From assembly GCA_041671545.1 (NCBI GenBank), contig JBAZBI010000004.1, positions 200,829-264,828 on the forward strand: 64,000 nt of DNA, written 5' to 3'. The notes under the pieces are model-generated. The model did no database searches. It saw nothing but the letters and a program-made list of their open reading frames with translations, and had not been told where the DNA came from. The translations under genes were made by a program, and so were the position numbers. Source of the DNA: UBA1563 sp041671545 (lineage in GTDB: Bacteria > Bacteroidota > Ignavibacteria > Ignavibacteriales > Ignavibacteriaceae). This document shows, piece after piece, positions 26,101-34,860 of this stretch. The first letter of the stretch is position 1. Each line of letters opens with the position of its first letter.

Positions 26101-26201
26101 GCCACCAACAACTTCCAAGCGGCATTTATTTTTATCAATTAAAATGCTCATCTGAAGCCGGTAATTTTATTCAAAATAAAAAAATGGTTCTTCTCAAATA
26201 A
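23160..26201 (+). CDS. Secreted GH57 glycosidase with starch-binding-like domains and T9SS tail
   Basis: A 1013-residue exported enzyme. After the signal peptide (FAFFVPFLLFAQ) the GH57 catalytic domain starts with HMHQP (36-40). The likely nucleophile E185 lies in GIFPPENAF, and LLVLHHDGDNYGGG supplies later catalytic-site residues. GH57 enzymes act on alpha-glucans such as amylopectin or glycogen. From residue 490 on come beta-sandwich domains, one containing YNDNTWDNNSGKDYKI, a CBM25-type starch-binding pattern. The C-terminal 80 residues are a T9SS sorting tail (NYPNPFNPETAINWQ ... SGIYFYQL ... KKMVLLK). The next gene follows by 25 bp. The family is sure; the substrate is inferred. Confidence 0.9.
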   Translation: MKKLLFFAFFVPFLLFAQSQQSEKNNTPIYIAFLWHMHQPIYWPYESIVTTQAQGRYPYSVFDIHNERLGPYNSWPKDAVQKGISAGLQNFGAQVSFTGSLIENLNNLEANGNNNFKNWKSNWNSIKNQKTSLGNPRIDMVGFGYFHPLMGLIDYQDIRKQIQMHKEIFTQNFPGLYSKGIFPPENAFSNRMIPALVDEGIEWALVDNIHFERAVKNYPFDKGGNLYEPNKADLQGENPNDWIQLTGVWAGTKVSAKWARQPHYVENVNPETGEKKKMIAIPADRYLGNEDGRGGFGALNYENVMSQFESSNTDPQHPILLVLHHDGDNYGGGSSAYYGSNFQNFVDWVKTNPQRFVCTTIQDYLGMYPPNQDDIIHVEDGSWSGADNGDPEFKKWLGDPGSDGYSPDRNSWGVITAAKNYVETANQINANDVSTIQAWKYLLVGEASDYWYWDGSIDGIWDAHPTRAANLAVQTIQTLAKSGTDLTPPTIFSPQREPYNPGATEWLISQPSDFIIWSYIYDISGLKSVTLKYRTDNDGINPSNSIQNEMYVGGDEISAWQDIEMTGKVIPSKTSPAPLVKAKEFSAEIKGFKNYLVDYYIEAVDSNNNIARSPIKHVWVGDGQGTTPGNSSLTWQPEKATKEDTITIKLSGVNQGAKLHWGVNGFKEPINAYWPSGTTLFAAGQSVESPFLSTDSAGVIQIKIGSFNNPLQTVTQIDFVIHYNDNTWDNNSGKDYKILLDDSSQTPSNFVVDGILDTSAKIVAQNNNAKLYLDWNGTELYIATESAKNQGKDVFVILSDDPTTLKATPWSKQGSIGSWAAYLGNESTNNYCSWYDQSGTTKISANNFLEGTINLQQEFGSIPTKIYLAIGHYGTADNGTLVSQIPTGNGDGNIDANEFFTFDFTFTGIKENIIQPGKFSLEQNYPNPFNPETAINWQLAANSFVTLKVFDILGNEVATLVNDMKSAGSYKVVFNSQETNSHQQLPSGIYFYQLKCSSEAGNFIQNKKMVLLK

Positions 26202-26226
26202 GGATTATATAAAAACGAGGTGTGCT

Positions 26227-27552
26227 ATGAAAAAGTTAATAATCTTCTTCTGGTTATCCTTAATCTTTTTAACTCCGCTGCTACATTCTCAACAGGTTGA
26301 GAATTTTGGGCTTACATTAAAACATCTTACTTCACTTAAAATTGGTGAAGGAATAATTACCGTTGGAACAAACTCCAACGGTGTGTATTGGCAAAACCTT
26401 TACTCTGTTTCCGATACCGGTTGGAAACAGATTGAATTAAACGGAGTGAACGTTCAGACAGTTTATCCGCACAAAAGTGGACCAATCGGTTGGGCGATTG
26501 GCATCGGTGTAGCACCAAATATCAATAATCCTGAATATATTTTTTGCAGTTTCATGGGAGGATCAGTTAGAAAAATGAGTTATGGGATTGACACAAACAA
26601 TACTGAAGCGATTTCCGAAATCGATGGGTTCCCCGATCCGACAATTTGTGGTGAAACATTCGCTGTTGGCGGGCGTCTTCTTTATCGAAGGTATTTTAAT
26701 GATACGATCTGGCAACCAATTTACAATCGTACAATCGAAGGAAATTTTGCATCACTAAAAGCAAGAGAAGAAAATGCTTACGTCTATGCCGGTGGCGGGG
26801 AAGGTTTTGCCGGAATGTTGTTGATCCGTTCGTCGGATAAGGGGAATACTTGGGAAGGTCTTTCACCCATGTGTTACGTGGCTGATTTAGATTTCTACGG
26901 CGATTCAACTCATAAAATTATTGTTACCGATCGTTCTAAAATTGTGCGCTCTACCGATTCCGGTTTGAATTGGTCTACAGTTTTTTCAAGCGATTCTCTC
27001 AGATTTCAAAAAATATCTTTCAGCCGGGATGGTAAATTTATTTTTGCTATTGCAAATAGTAACTTTTATGATCTGCCAAGAACTTATCTCTTCACCAGCT
27101 ACGATGATGGAAATACCTGGAAGATCGATCAACTTCCGATTTATGATATTGTGGTAGGAATGGATTTAGATTACGATAATTTTATATATCTCGCCACCAT
27201 TAGTGATGGAGTATTTAGATTGAAGTCTCCGATTGTTAATGTTGAGAATAACTCCGGACTTGATTTACCAACTACTTTTCAGTTGAACCAAAATTACCCC
27301 AATCCGTTTAATCCGGAAACAGTAATTAGTTGGCGATTACCAAGTAACAGTTTTGTAACACTAAAATTATTTGACATTCTTGGGAATGAGGTAGCAACCT
27401 GAGTGAATGAAGAACAAAAAGCAGGACTTCACAACTACAAATTAGGATCCGCCATTGGCGAAAGGAATTACGGATTAGCCAGTGGGGTTTATTTCTATCA
27501 AATGAAAGCAAATAATTTTATTCAGCACAAAAAAATGATAATGGTCAAATAA
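26227..27552 (+). pseudogene. T9SS propeller-like protein interrupted by an in-frame TGA
   Basis: A signal peptide (IIFFWLSLIFLTPLLHSQ) leads into BNR/propeller-type repeats (RSSDKGNTWEGLS, RSTDSGLNWSTVF, TSYDDGNTWKID). The T9SS tail starts normally (NYPNPFNPETVISWRLP ... DILGNEVAT) and then meets TGA at 27400-27402, where family members have Leu ('EVATLVNEE'). The same frame continues as VNEEQKAG ... LASGVYFYQMKANNF ... KKMIMVK to a TAA at 27550-27552, restoring a full tail. As written the product is 391 residues with half a sorting domain. It may be a recent nonsense mutation, a base error or a read-through stop. A small palindrome-derived insert sits just before LASGVYF. Confidence 0.8.
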
Positions 27553-27666
27553 AGTAATTCTAAAATTGGTTATTGACGATTTCATATACGGATTCTTATT
27601 TTATCCTATGAACTTTGCTTTAAAAAACTGAGGATATGAGCAAAGTGTTTTTAACATTTTGAACCG

Positions 27667-27700
27667 TTGTTGAAATATTATATCATCTTAGTTATCTTTG
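27667..27700 (+). promoter_or_regulatory. Candidate Bacteroidota-type promoter for the 27734 gene
   Basis: TATCTTTG (27693-27700) fits the TAnnTTTG -7 element of Bacteroidota primary sigma factors. TTG (27670-27672, also 27667-27669) lies about 20 bases upstream, the expected -33 position. The start codon at 27734 follows after a short leader with a strong GGAGG ribosome binding site. Confidence 0.4.
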
Positions 27701-27733
27701 CCTGCACAAATAAAACATCCATGGAGGTGGTAA

Positions 27734-29449
27734 ATGTTGGCGAAAAGTGGAACTTTAATTGTAATCATTTTTTTTATTTCATTCTTACAAATAACTTTAG
27801 CTCAGTCCTTTAAGAAGACCACTGGTGCTCCTTCAGAGATTAAGATAAGTAGTTTAAATATAAATCAAATCCTAATTGCATTTAATAATGAAGGAGGATT
27901 GGGGTATTGGTATCCCGTAGCTGGAGCGAGTTGGACACAGCTGAGTTTTAGAGACCCGAATACTGGCTATGATAAAAATGGAAATATGCTCATCTACGAC
28001 CAGGGAATTTGGATTCTCGGTAAGATGCAAGGCAAACTTCACGCGGCAGTTTCTCAATGGAACACGTCTTTTTCTCCCGGGCCAATTCTTGACAACGCAC
28101 CTGCTGTAGTATCTCATCCGGAAGATTCTCTAAAATATAGGAATTACAAAATCACAAATGGCGATGATGAGACTAATATTGATTATAAACAATGGCCTTC
28201 AAATTGGGGAGCACCTGCTGATTTAAACGGCAAACCTTTAGTCAAAGGGGATCAGACAATCTGGGGTGTTTATAATGGATATGATTCTTCAAAAGTAAAT
28301 TTACCTTGGTGGGGTCCTAACAGTAAAAACAATGATCCGTTTCCGGTTGAAGTACATCAATTAGCATTTGCACATAAGCGTGGAACGGTAAAAGATAATG
28401 TTGACGTTTTTGCAAATACTATCTTCTTGGAATGGACAATCATTAATAAATCTCCAACCTCAATAGATTCAACCTTTATCGGTTTGTGGAATGATATTGA
28501 TTTAGTAAATCCGTACTTCAACATGATGGCAATTGATACTGTCAATCAACTTGGATACTGTTACATAAAAGCAGACAGCTTATTAAATAGTGATTACATT
28601 AGTTTATATGAAAGAGCAGCTCCGTCAGTTGGGTATGTTCTATTGTTTGGACCAGTTGTTCATGGGAAGCCTTCCGATGAAGCAACCTTTAAAGGTAAAA
28701 TGTTGCATGGATTTCGTAATTTATCATTATCGTCTTTTCATGCGATAGAATCGGAACCTGGTTATCCACCGTTTGCAAATGCAAGTAATTCTGAGCAAGC
28801 ATGGAATTATGCCAATGGATTAGAAGCTCACGGACAACAAGTAGTTGACCCAACAACCGGAAAAATTACAAAATTTCAATTGAGCGGAAATCCAATTAAC
28901 AATCAGGGTTGGCTTTATTCATCTCAAGAATGGTCTTCCGGTGAAGCGGGATTTGTTACTTTTACCGGACCATTTAATTTGGCGCCTTTGGACACTCAGT
29001 GGGTTATGTTTGCGTTAATTCCTGCGGAAGGTAACTATGCGATGGAAAGTGTAAAACTTTTAAAAGAGAAGGCGGCATTACTTCGTTCTCTACCTTACGA
29101 TACTTTAGCGTATGGGACAACTCCATACAAATTGAATTACATTGATTCAACAAACATTGCAGATACGGTTTACTCAAAACCTCCCATTGAATTTAACCTC
29201 CATCAAAACTATCCAAATCCATTTAACTCGGGTACAGTTATAGAATTTAGCTTAAAGGAAACGAGTTCGATTTCGTTAAATGTTTATAACATTCTTGGCG
29301 AAAAAGTCAGAACGCTAATGAGAGAATATAAAACTTCCGGTGAATATTCCATTCAATTCAATGCGAAAGATTTATCCAGCGGTGTTTATTTTTATCAATT
29401 AAAAACGGATAATTCTATCCAGAATAAAAAAATGATTCTTTTAAAATGA
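27734..29449 (+). CDS. T9SS-exported protein of unknown function
   Basis: A 571-residue protein with a signal peptide (TLIVIIFFISFLQITLAQ) and a standard T9SS tail: HQNYPNPFNSGTVIEFSL, YNILGEKVRTLMREY, SSGVYFYQLKTD, KKMILLK. The 480 residues between show a repeated W-rich beta pattern and segments such as GLGYWYPVAGASWTQLSF, KWGVYNGYDSS-like text and TIFLEWTIINKSPTSIDSTFIGLWNDIDLVN, which I associate with large exported proteins of Ignavibacteria that have no known function. A strong GGAGGTGG ribosome binding site precedes the ATG. It has its own candidate promoter and converges with the DUF5916 gene. Confidence 0.85.
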   Translation: MLAKSGTLIVIIFFISFLQITLAQSFKKTTGAPSEIKISSLNINQILIAFNNEGGLGYWYPVAGASWTQLSFRDPNTGYDKNGNMLIYDQGIWILGKMQGKLHAAVSQWNTSFSPGPILDNAPAVVSHPEDSLKYRNYKITNGDDETNIDYKQWPSNWGAPADLNGKPLVKGDQTIWGVYNGYDSSKVNLPWWGPNSKNNDPFPVEVHQLAFAHKRGTVKDNVDVFANTIFLEWTIINKSPTSIDSTFIGLWNDIDLVNPYFNMMAIDTVNQLGYCYIKADSLLNSDYISLYERAAPSVGYVLLFGPVVHGKPSDEATFKGKMLHGFRNLSLSSFHAIESEPGYPPFANASNSEQAWNYANGLEAHGQQVVDPTTGKITKFQLSGNPINNQGWLYSSQEWSSGEAGFVTFTGPFNLAPLDTQWVMFALIPAEGNYAMESVKLLKEKAALLRSLPYDTLAYGTTPYKLNYIDSTNIADTVYSKPPIEFNLHQNYPNPFNSGTVIEFSLKETSSISLNVYNILGEKVRTLMREYKTSGEYSIQFNAKDLSSGVYFYQLKTDNSIQNKKMILLK

Positions 29450-29504
29450 TTTTTCGTTAAAATAATTTGCTTTTCCCAATTCAAGTTTGGTTGTTTCCCT
29501 TCAA

Positions 29505-31685
29505 TTAAAAATAGTAAAGATATTTTATTTTGAATACTCCAACGCGATCAACAACATGCATGCTTGCAGGTAAAATATTCCCGGATGGATCAAACTGCTG
29601 GCTTCTGTCTCTTATTTCATTCACCGCAAAATAGATCCAGCTTTTTGGAGAAAAATTGTACGAGAATAAAAATCCGAATATAACCTGCTCAAGTTTGTCT
29701 GAAGATTTAACGAAAACATTATCCAAATAGAGACGTACTCTTAAATCGTTTATTGGAGTGAGGGTAACAAAAGGTCTTGCGTTATAAGTAATTTCTTCAA
29801 CATTTCCTTCCGGATTTCCTTCGATGAACATATCATATGATGTTCCGATGTCCATAATTGAAAGGGCTTTCCACTGAAAATATGTACCTGCCCAAGAATA
29901 AGATGCCAGATAATTCCGGGAAAAATTGTAAGTCTTTGTGTATCCTCCGTATAAATTTCCATTCCATTTTGGAGAAATATTAAACCATGAGCTAAAAGTT
30001 AATTCCGAAGCAAAATATTTTACATCAGAATCCTTCTGGTTTCCAAATGAATAGTCAATCTCATAACCCCAATTGTCGCGAAGCTGCATATTTATGCCAA
30101 GTATGCCGGAATAATCCGTGTACGCATCAACTTTTTCATAAGTGAATGCACCACCGCCGTAAATTTGAAGTTGAGCAATATATCCTTCGTCATAATACCA
30201 ATTAGGTCCTGTGATGCCTACAAAAGTTCCTGTTCCCTTCCACGGAACATATCCAACGTCGTTGATATCAAATTTATTTCCTACATACCTGGTTCGTATC
30301 AAGGTCATCCATTTTGGAGAGAATTTTGTAAATCCTGCCGAAAGAGCAAAATCACCTTCTGAGTTTTTGAAAGATCTGGCGACCTGATACGCTAACTGCC
30401 AATCTGATTCTCTGAAAGCCCCATCAACATCAAGCACACCGGAATTATTTCCAACAGAATTTTTGCCTACAAAGAGTATTCCAATATTCGAATTATCGAG
30501 TATTTGTTTTTTAACACGAGCCGAACCAAAATAGGCTCGTTCTTCTCTTTGATTTCCACCATTATTATCAACGTAATCTGTTTCACCGGTCATAGCAAGA
30601 AATCCGCCGTATTCCCAATCATTAATTCTGCCGAAAGCTTTTGTTCCAAAAATTAATGGGACTTCATTTCCGCCGGGTAATTTTTTGCCAATCCTTCGAG
30701 AATAAAATAACTCCATTGGACTGTAAAAGCCTGAGTTTTGTTGTTTCCCGGCGGGCATAAATATTTCGTTCCCTTGCGTAAAGAATGGTCGTCGCTCGCT
30801 GAAGTAAGTTTCATAGCGCGAAATATTAAACTGAAACGGATCAGCTTCAATCTGTGCAAAATCTGGATTGACCGTTAATTGGTAAGTTAACTTTGGGGAT
30901 GGATTATAAAGAATATCAAGTCCTGCATTCGGATCATTTTTATATTTACCATCAGGCAAGTAGGTAATTTTAGAAATTGCGAGTGGATACAATTCAAGAT
31001 TCAATCCTTTAACTGTCGGTTTGAAATCGTTAAAAACCAGCCTCCCGAATTTCGAAATTCTTTGTCCTTCGTTCTGTTCATATTCACACCAGTACAAATC
31101 TTCACTAATCTTCGACATCCATCTGTCAAAATCCAGTCCCCAGCTTTCTGCTTCGTTATATTGAATTGATTTGTAAGGGATTTTCATCTCAACAACAAAA
31201 CCCCAATCATAAACTTTTGAATCTGCGAACCAGATTCCATCCCAATTGTAGTCTCGATTTCGGCCGTCGTCTAAAAGTCGGCAATCAAGTTTTACTCCAG
31301 CAGCAGTTACGGCAAATTTGTACGAAGTTTTTTTATCATTAAACGTATCAATCATAAACGATACAATATCGCTGGAGCCGAACTGGTCTAAAATTCCCGC
31401 ATTGCTTTGAATATTCGATCGCGTATCATAGTTTATCATCAAACAATAAATTGCATCTTCTGTGGTCAATACTTTTGCGACGGTCCGTTTCGATGGCTCT
31501 TTTGCGTAATAGGGCGAAAGTTGGAAAAAAGTTGCAGTGGAATCGGCAGAGTTCCAGGTTGGATCAATAACTCCATCGATTAAAATGTCTTTATCAGCTT
31601 TTTTTAGTAGGAGATATTTTTCGGAATTTTTCGTCCCGGCGGAAAGCATTGAAGAGAAAGCAAAAAGTAAAATAATGATAAACAT
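29505..31685 (-). CDS. DUF5916 protein with N-terminal CBM9-like domain
   Basis: A 726-residue exported protein: short signal peptide, then a carbohydrate-binding-family-9-like domain (ILIDGVIDPTWNSADSTATFFQLSP, IYCLMINYD, SDIVSFMIDTFNDKKTSYKFAVTAAG). The large DUF5916 region follows (DPFQFNISRYETYFSERRPFFTQG, MELFYSRRIG, FGTKAFGRINDWEYGGFLAMTGE) and continues as an outer-membrane-type barrel to the C-terminal FKIKYLYYF. The final aromatic residue fits beta-barrel assembly. The family is common in Bacteroidota and its role is unsettled. It is transcribed convergently with the T9SS gene to its left. Confidence 0.88.
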   Translation of the reverse strand: MFIIILLFAFSSMLSAGTKNSEKYLLLKKADKDILIDGVIDPTWNSADSTATFFQLSPYYAKEPSKRTVAKVLTTEDAIYCLMINYDTRSNIQSNAGILDQFGSSDIVSFMIDTFNDKKTSYKFAVTAAGVKLDCRLLDDGRNRDYNWDGIWFADSKVYDWGFVVEMKIPYKSIQYNEAESWGLDFDRWMSKISEDLYWCEYEQNEGQRISKFGRLVFNDFKPTVKGLNLELYPLAISKITYLPDGKYKNDPNAGLDILYNPSPKLTYQLTVNPDFAQIEADPFQFNISRYETYFSERRPFFTQGNEIFMPAGKQQNSGFYSPMELFYSRRIGKKLPGGNEVPLIFGTKAFGRINDWEYGGFLAMTGETDYVDNNGGNQREERAYFGSARVKKQILDNSNIGILFVGKNSVGNNSGVLDVDGAFRESDWQLAYQVARSFKNSEGDFALSAGFTKFSPKWMTLIRTRYVGNKFDINDVGYVPWKGTGTFVGITGPNWYYDEGYIAQLQIYGGGAFTYEKVDAYTDYSGILGINMQLRDNWGYEIDYSFGNQKDSDVKYFASELTFSSWFNISPKWNGNLYGGYTKTYNFSRNYLASYSWAGTYFQWKALSIMDIGTSYDMFIEGNPEGNVEEITYNARPFVTLTPINDLRVRLYLDNVFVKSSDKLEQVIFGFLFSYNFSPKSWIYFAVNEIRDRSQQFDPSGNILPASMHVVDRVGVFKIKYLYYF

Positions 31686-31923
31686 AGGCGTTCAATCGTT
31701 TAAGTTTAAGATTTTATATTTTAGTGGAAGCAAGCTAAAGACGTAAGCGAATTGGATTAGTTCTTTTTTGATAAATGGGAATATAATCGGGTAAGCGGTC
31801 ATGATTTGAATTGCAAAATAAACCAAAGATTCTTCTGTCTGATAAACGGCGGCGAAGGTTGAAAATTTTTTTATTTATATTTGTTTTAGAAAAGAAATTA
31901 AAAAAATTAATATCATCCAAGCA

Positions 31924-32652
31924 TTGCCAAATTATAAACTACATATTCAATACGACGGAACTAATTACTGCGGATGGCAAATCCAGAAAAATCAGCCGTC
32001 GGTGCAGCAGACACTCAAAGATGCAATTGAAACTTTGATCCGTGAACAAATTGTACTGAACGGAAGCGGGCGGACAGATAGCGGAGTTCATGCGTTAGGG
32101 CAAGTAGCTAATTTCAAGTGTGAACAACAACTCGATTTATACAGATTTCGATATTCACTAAACAATACAATTCCATTTGACATATCAGTTACTAAAATCG
32201 AAGAGGTTGGATCGGAATTCCACTCTCGTTACGATGCAACAAGCCGGACATATCTTTATTTTATTTCAAAAAATAAAACTCCTTTTTTCAAGAATTATAC
32301 TCATTTTTATTATTCACCACTTGATATAAACTATCTCAATCAACTTTCCAAGTTGCTGGTTGGAGAAAGAGATTACACCTCTTTTACTAAACATGAAGCC
32401 GAAACAGAAAATAAAATCTCCAATATTTTGGATGCGCACTGGCGAACGGAAAAAGATTTTTCCATTTTTAGAATTGAGGCAACCAGATTTTTGCACGGAA
32501 TGGTGCGAACAATCGTCGGAACACTTTTGGATTTTCATAAAGAACAAAAGCCGTTTGGAGAATTGACAAAAATTATTGAAGCAAAAGACAGAATCTGTGC
32601 CGGAGAAGCAGTCCCGGCAAAAGGATTATTTTTATATAAGGTGAAGTATTAA
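31924..32652 (+). CDS. truA: tRNA pseudouridine(38-40) synthase TruA
   Basis: A 242-residue cytoplasmic enzyme that isomerises uridines 38-40 of tRNA anticodon arms. The catalytic Asp is D52 in GSGRTDSGVHA. Other family marks are IQYDGTNYCGWQIQ at the N-terminus, SRTYLYFI, and RFLHGMVRTIVGTL near the end. The start is a TTG: translation from it gives the canonical MPNYKLHIQYDGT opening, and no ATG is available upstream. There is no clear Shine-Dalgarno. The SDR gene begins one base after its stop codon, so they form a unit. Confidence 0.95.
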   Translation: MPNYKLHIQYDGTNYCGWQIQKNQPSVQQTLKDAIETLIREQIVLNGSGRTDSGVHALGQVANFKCEQQLDLYRFRYSLNNTIPFDISVTKIEEVGSEFHSRYDATSRTYLYFISKNKTPFFKNYTHFYYSPLDINYLNQLSKLLVGERDYTSFTKHEAETENKISNILDAHWRTEKDFSIFRIEATRFLHGMVRTIVGTLLDFHKEQKPFGELTKIIEAKDRICAGEAVPAKGLFLYKVKY

Positions 32653-32653
32653 C

Positions 32654-33406
32654 ATGATCTCCCTACAAAACAAAACAGTTTTTATAACCGGAGGTTCACG
32701 CGGTATTGGAGCGGCTTGCGTGAAGATGTTCCATCAAGCCGGAGCAACCGTTGCTTTTTCTTTTAAAGAAAATGAAAGAGCCGCAGAAACTATGATCAAT
32801 TCATTTTCAACTAACCTTCCCCTTTCTTTTAAAATGGATCTCTCTTCTGAGAAAGATATTGTTGAAAAAGTGAATTTAGTTTTAAATCGTTTAGGAAGAA
32901 TCGATATTTTGGTAAATAATGCCGGTATTTGGAAATACGGTGAAGCTGATAAAATGACACTTGAAGATTGGAACGAAACCATTCAAATAAATTTGACATC
33001 AACTTTTTTAGTGACGAGAGAAATAATTCCTTCGATGAAACAAAATAGATTCGGTAGAATTATAAACATTGCATCAACCGCCGGACAGCGCGGCGAACCA
33101 TTTTATTCACACTATGCAGCTTCAAAAGGTGGGATGATTTCTTACACAAAATCGCTCGCAGCAGAACTTGGTGAATTTAATATCACCACAAACTGCGTTG
33201 CCCCCGGTTGGGTGAATACCGATATGGTCTCCGGAGTTTTTATAAATAAAGATTATAAAAAAGAAGTTGAAAATATAATTCCCGTGCAGCGCATTGCAGA
33301 GCCGGAAGACATCGCCGGACCGGTTCTATTTCTCGCATCCGACTTAGCGCGTCATATCAATGGTGAAATCTTGAACGTTAACGGCGGCAGTATTCTTTGT
33401 GGGTAA
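32654..33406 (+). CDS. SDR-family oxidoreductase (FabG-like)
   Basis: A 250-residue Rossmann-fold NAD(P)-dependent dehydrogenase. The cofactor motif is TGGSRGIG (12-19), NNAG is at 88-91, and the catalytic Ser141, Tyr154 and Lys158 (YAASK) are present. The end (PEDIAGPVLFLASDLARHINGEILNVNGG) is standard for 3-oxoacyl-ACP reductase-like SDRs. Substrate cannot be decided: FabG or a related ketoreductase. It starts one base after truA stops, which is an operon link rather than functional evidence. Confidence 0.9.
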   Translation: MISLQNKTVFITGGSRGIGAACVKMFHQAGATVAFSFKENERAAETMINSFSTNLPLSFKMDLSSEKDIVEKVNLVLNRLGRIDILVNNAGIWKYGEADKMTLEDWNETIQINLTSTFLVTREIIPSMKQNRFGRIINIASTAGQRGEPFYSHYAASKGGMISYTKSLAAELGEFNITTNCVAPGWVNTDMVSGVFINKDYKKEVENIIPVQRIAEPEDIAGPVLFLASDLARHINGEILNVNGGSILCG

Positions 33407-33522
33407 TTTAAGTTTGTTTGAGTTAGTTGTTTTAGCCGTTTCAATTTTTTATACTTCTCATATAAAAAGTAAAAGTTTTTAAATCGAATTAATAATTTTT
33501 TCATGTACAGAAAGGTTCATGT

Positions 33523-34023
33523 ATGGATTTTCTTGGGAGTCTTCATCCAAAAATAATTCACTTCCCCATCGCGTTATTTTTTGTTTATACTATTTTAGAA
33601 ACGGTTGGTCTAATTTTTAAAAAAGAAATTTTTACCAAAGTTGCATTTACAATTTTAGTTCTTGGTCTCATCGGAGCTCTTGGGGCGGTGTTAACCGGGA
33701 ATCAAGCTGAAGAAATTTGGAAAAACTGGACAAGCACAAGTAAACATCTTGTAGAAGAACACGAAACTTATGCTACCATTACACTTTGGTATTTTTTCGG
33801 ACTCGCTATTCTCCGAACAATGTATGTTATTAATGTTGAAATAAAAAAGAAATTTGACCAACACGTGACGAAAATGAAGATCGGATTTGTTGTGCTTGCT
33901 CTCGCCGGTTGTTACTTTGTTTATGAAACCGGTGAACACGGCGGTAAATTGGTGTACAAACATGGTGTTGGAACTTCAATAGATAAACAGTCCGAGCAAA
34001 TCCAAAGTGAAGACGAGGATTAA
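33523..34023 (+). CDS. DUF2231 membrane protein
   Basis: A 166-residue inner-membrane protein with four transmembrane helices. It opens LHPKIIHFPIALFFVYTILE, the 'LHP.iVHFPIAL' signature of DUF2231, and keeps the conserved His residues in the first helix and in KHLVEEHETYA before the third. These resemble heme- or metal-coordinating positions, but no biochemical role is established. The C-terminus is acidic (QSEQIQSEDED). A TTG-started membrane-protein gene begins 6 bp downstream. Confidence 0.85.
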   Translation: MDFLGSLHPKIIHFPIALFFVYTILETVGLIFKKEIFTKVAFTILVLGLIGALGAVLTGNQAEEIWKNWTSTSKHLVEEHETYATITLWYFFGLAILRTMYVINVEIKKKFDQHVTKMKIGFVVLALAGCYFVYETGEHGGKLVYKHGVGTSIDKQSEQIQSEDED

Positions 34024-34029
34024 TCTAAT

Positions 34030-34815
34030 TTGAAAAAAATATCTGTCCCGATTTATTTTCTTCTGCTTTTCATCCTCCCCGGATTGAATTTTGCTCTCCG
34101 CTTTTTCAATCTTCCTAATTATTTTTTCTTCCTCGGATTCAGATTTTACGGGATCATTTTACTTACCGGAATTTTTCTCTATTTCTACAGCGGGAAAGAT
34201 ATTTGGAAGCAGTCGCTTTTTTCATTTTCATTCAAAAAGTTTTATCGTTATCTCTTTTTTGTCACACTTCCACCGGCAATTGTAGCTGGCGGATTATTTC
34301 TTTTAAATAAAATTGAGCTTGGCGACCCCGATTATTTTTACGAGCTTGGTTTGTCTTCAATCGTTGATTTCCCTATTTATTTTATCTGGAACCTCCCACA
34401 GTTTTTGATTCTTTATACTTTACTGCAATCGGTTGATTCTTCATTCAGACTAAAGGTTATACCTAATTTTATCTTACTCTTCTTTTTCTTTTCACCGGAG
34501 CTATTAAGCTTTCCGAAAATTTCATTTAATGTTTTTTCTATAATTAGCGTTGCTCTGGTTCTTTTAACTTTAACTCTTTTAATTTATAAAAAGAAAAATC
34601 CACTAACATTCAGTTTTTATATTTTTACCTCAGTTTGGATAGCGCTGTTACTGTTCGGAAGTTCTTCTGAAACATTGCTGCAAACCTTTTTAGCAAAAAC
34701 GTATACTTCATGGGATGGTTTTTTCGAGATCAATAAAAAATTTGCTCCGTATATTTTGCCTTCATATTTCTTTCTCTCTTTATTTTCGGTACTATTTCTC
34801 AAAAAGGAAAGTTAA
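34030..34815 (+). CDS. Hypothetical multi-pass membrane protein
   Basis: A 261-residue very hydrophobic protein with seven or eight predicted transmembrane helices (for example residues 5-25, 30-52, 73-92, 112-130, 143-160, 165-185, 195-212, 240-257). The start is TTG at 34030, with GAGG about 12 nt upstream. I do not recognise the family; the layout weakly recalls CPBP-like intramembrane proteases, but the expected EExxxR and FxxxH motifs are not seen. It lies 6 bp from DUF2231 and is probably co-transcribed. Confidence 0.5.
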   Translation: MKKISVPIYFLLLFILPGLNFALRFFNLPNYFFFLGFRFYGIILLTGIFLYFYSGKDIWKQSLFSFSFKKFYRYLFFVTLPPAIVAGGLFLLNKIELGDPDYFYELGLSSIVDFPIYFIWNLPQFLILYTLLQSVDSSFRLKVIPNFILLFFFFSPELLSFPKISFNVFSIISVALVLLTLTLLIYKKKNPLTFSFYIFTSVWIALLLFGSSSETLLQTFLAKTYTSWDGFFEINKKFAPYILPSYFFLSLFSVLFLKKES

Positions 34816-34860
34816 AAGATTGATACTTTTCTTATATTTGCCAGAGAAAATTTCCAAGCA

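Noticed and set aside
26227..27402. Use of TGA as a sense codon in this organism
   Set aside because: Other genes use TGA as a normal stop (for example at the ATGA overlaps at 36236-36239 and 55161-55164), so a changed genetic code is not supported.
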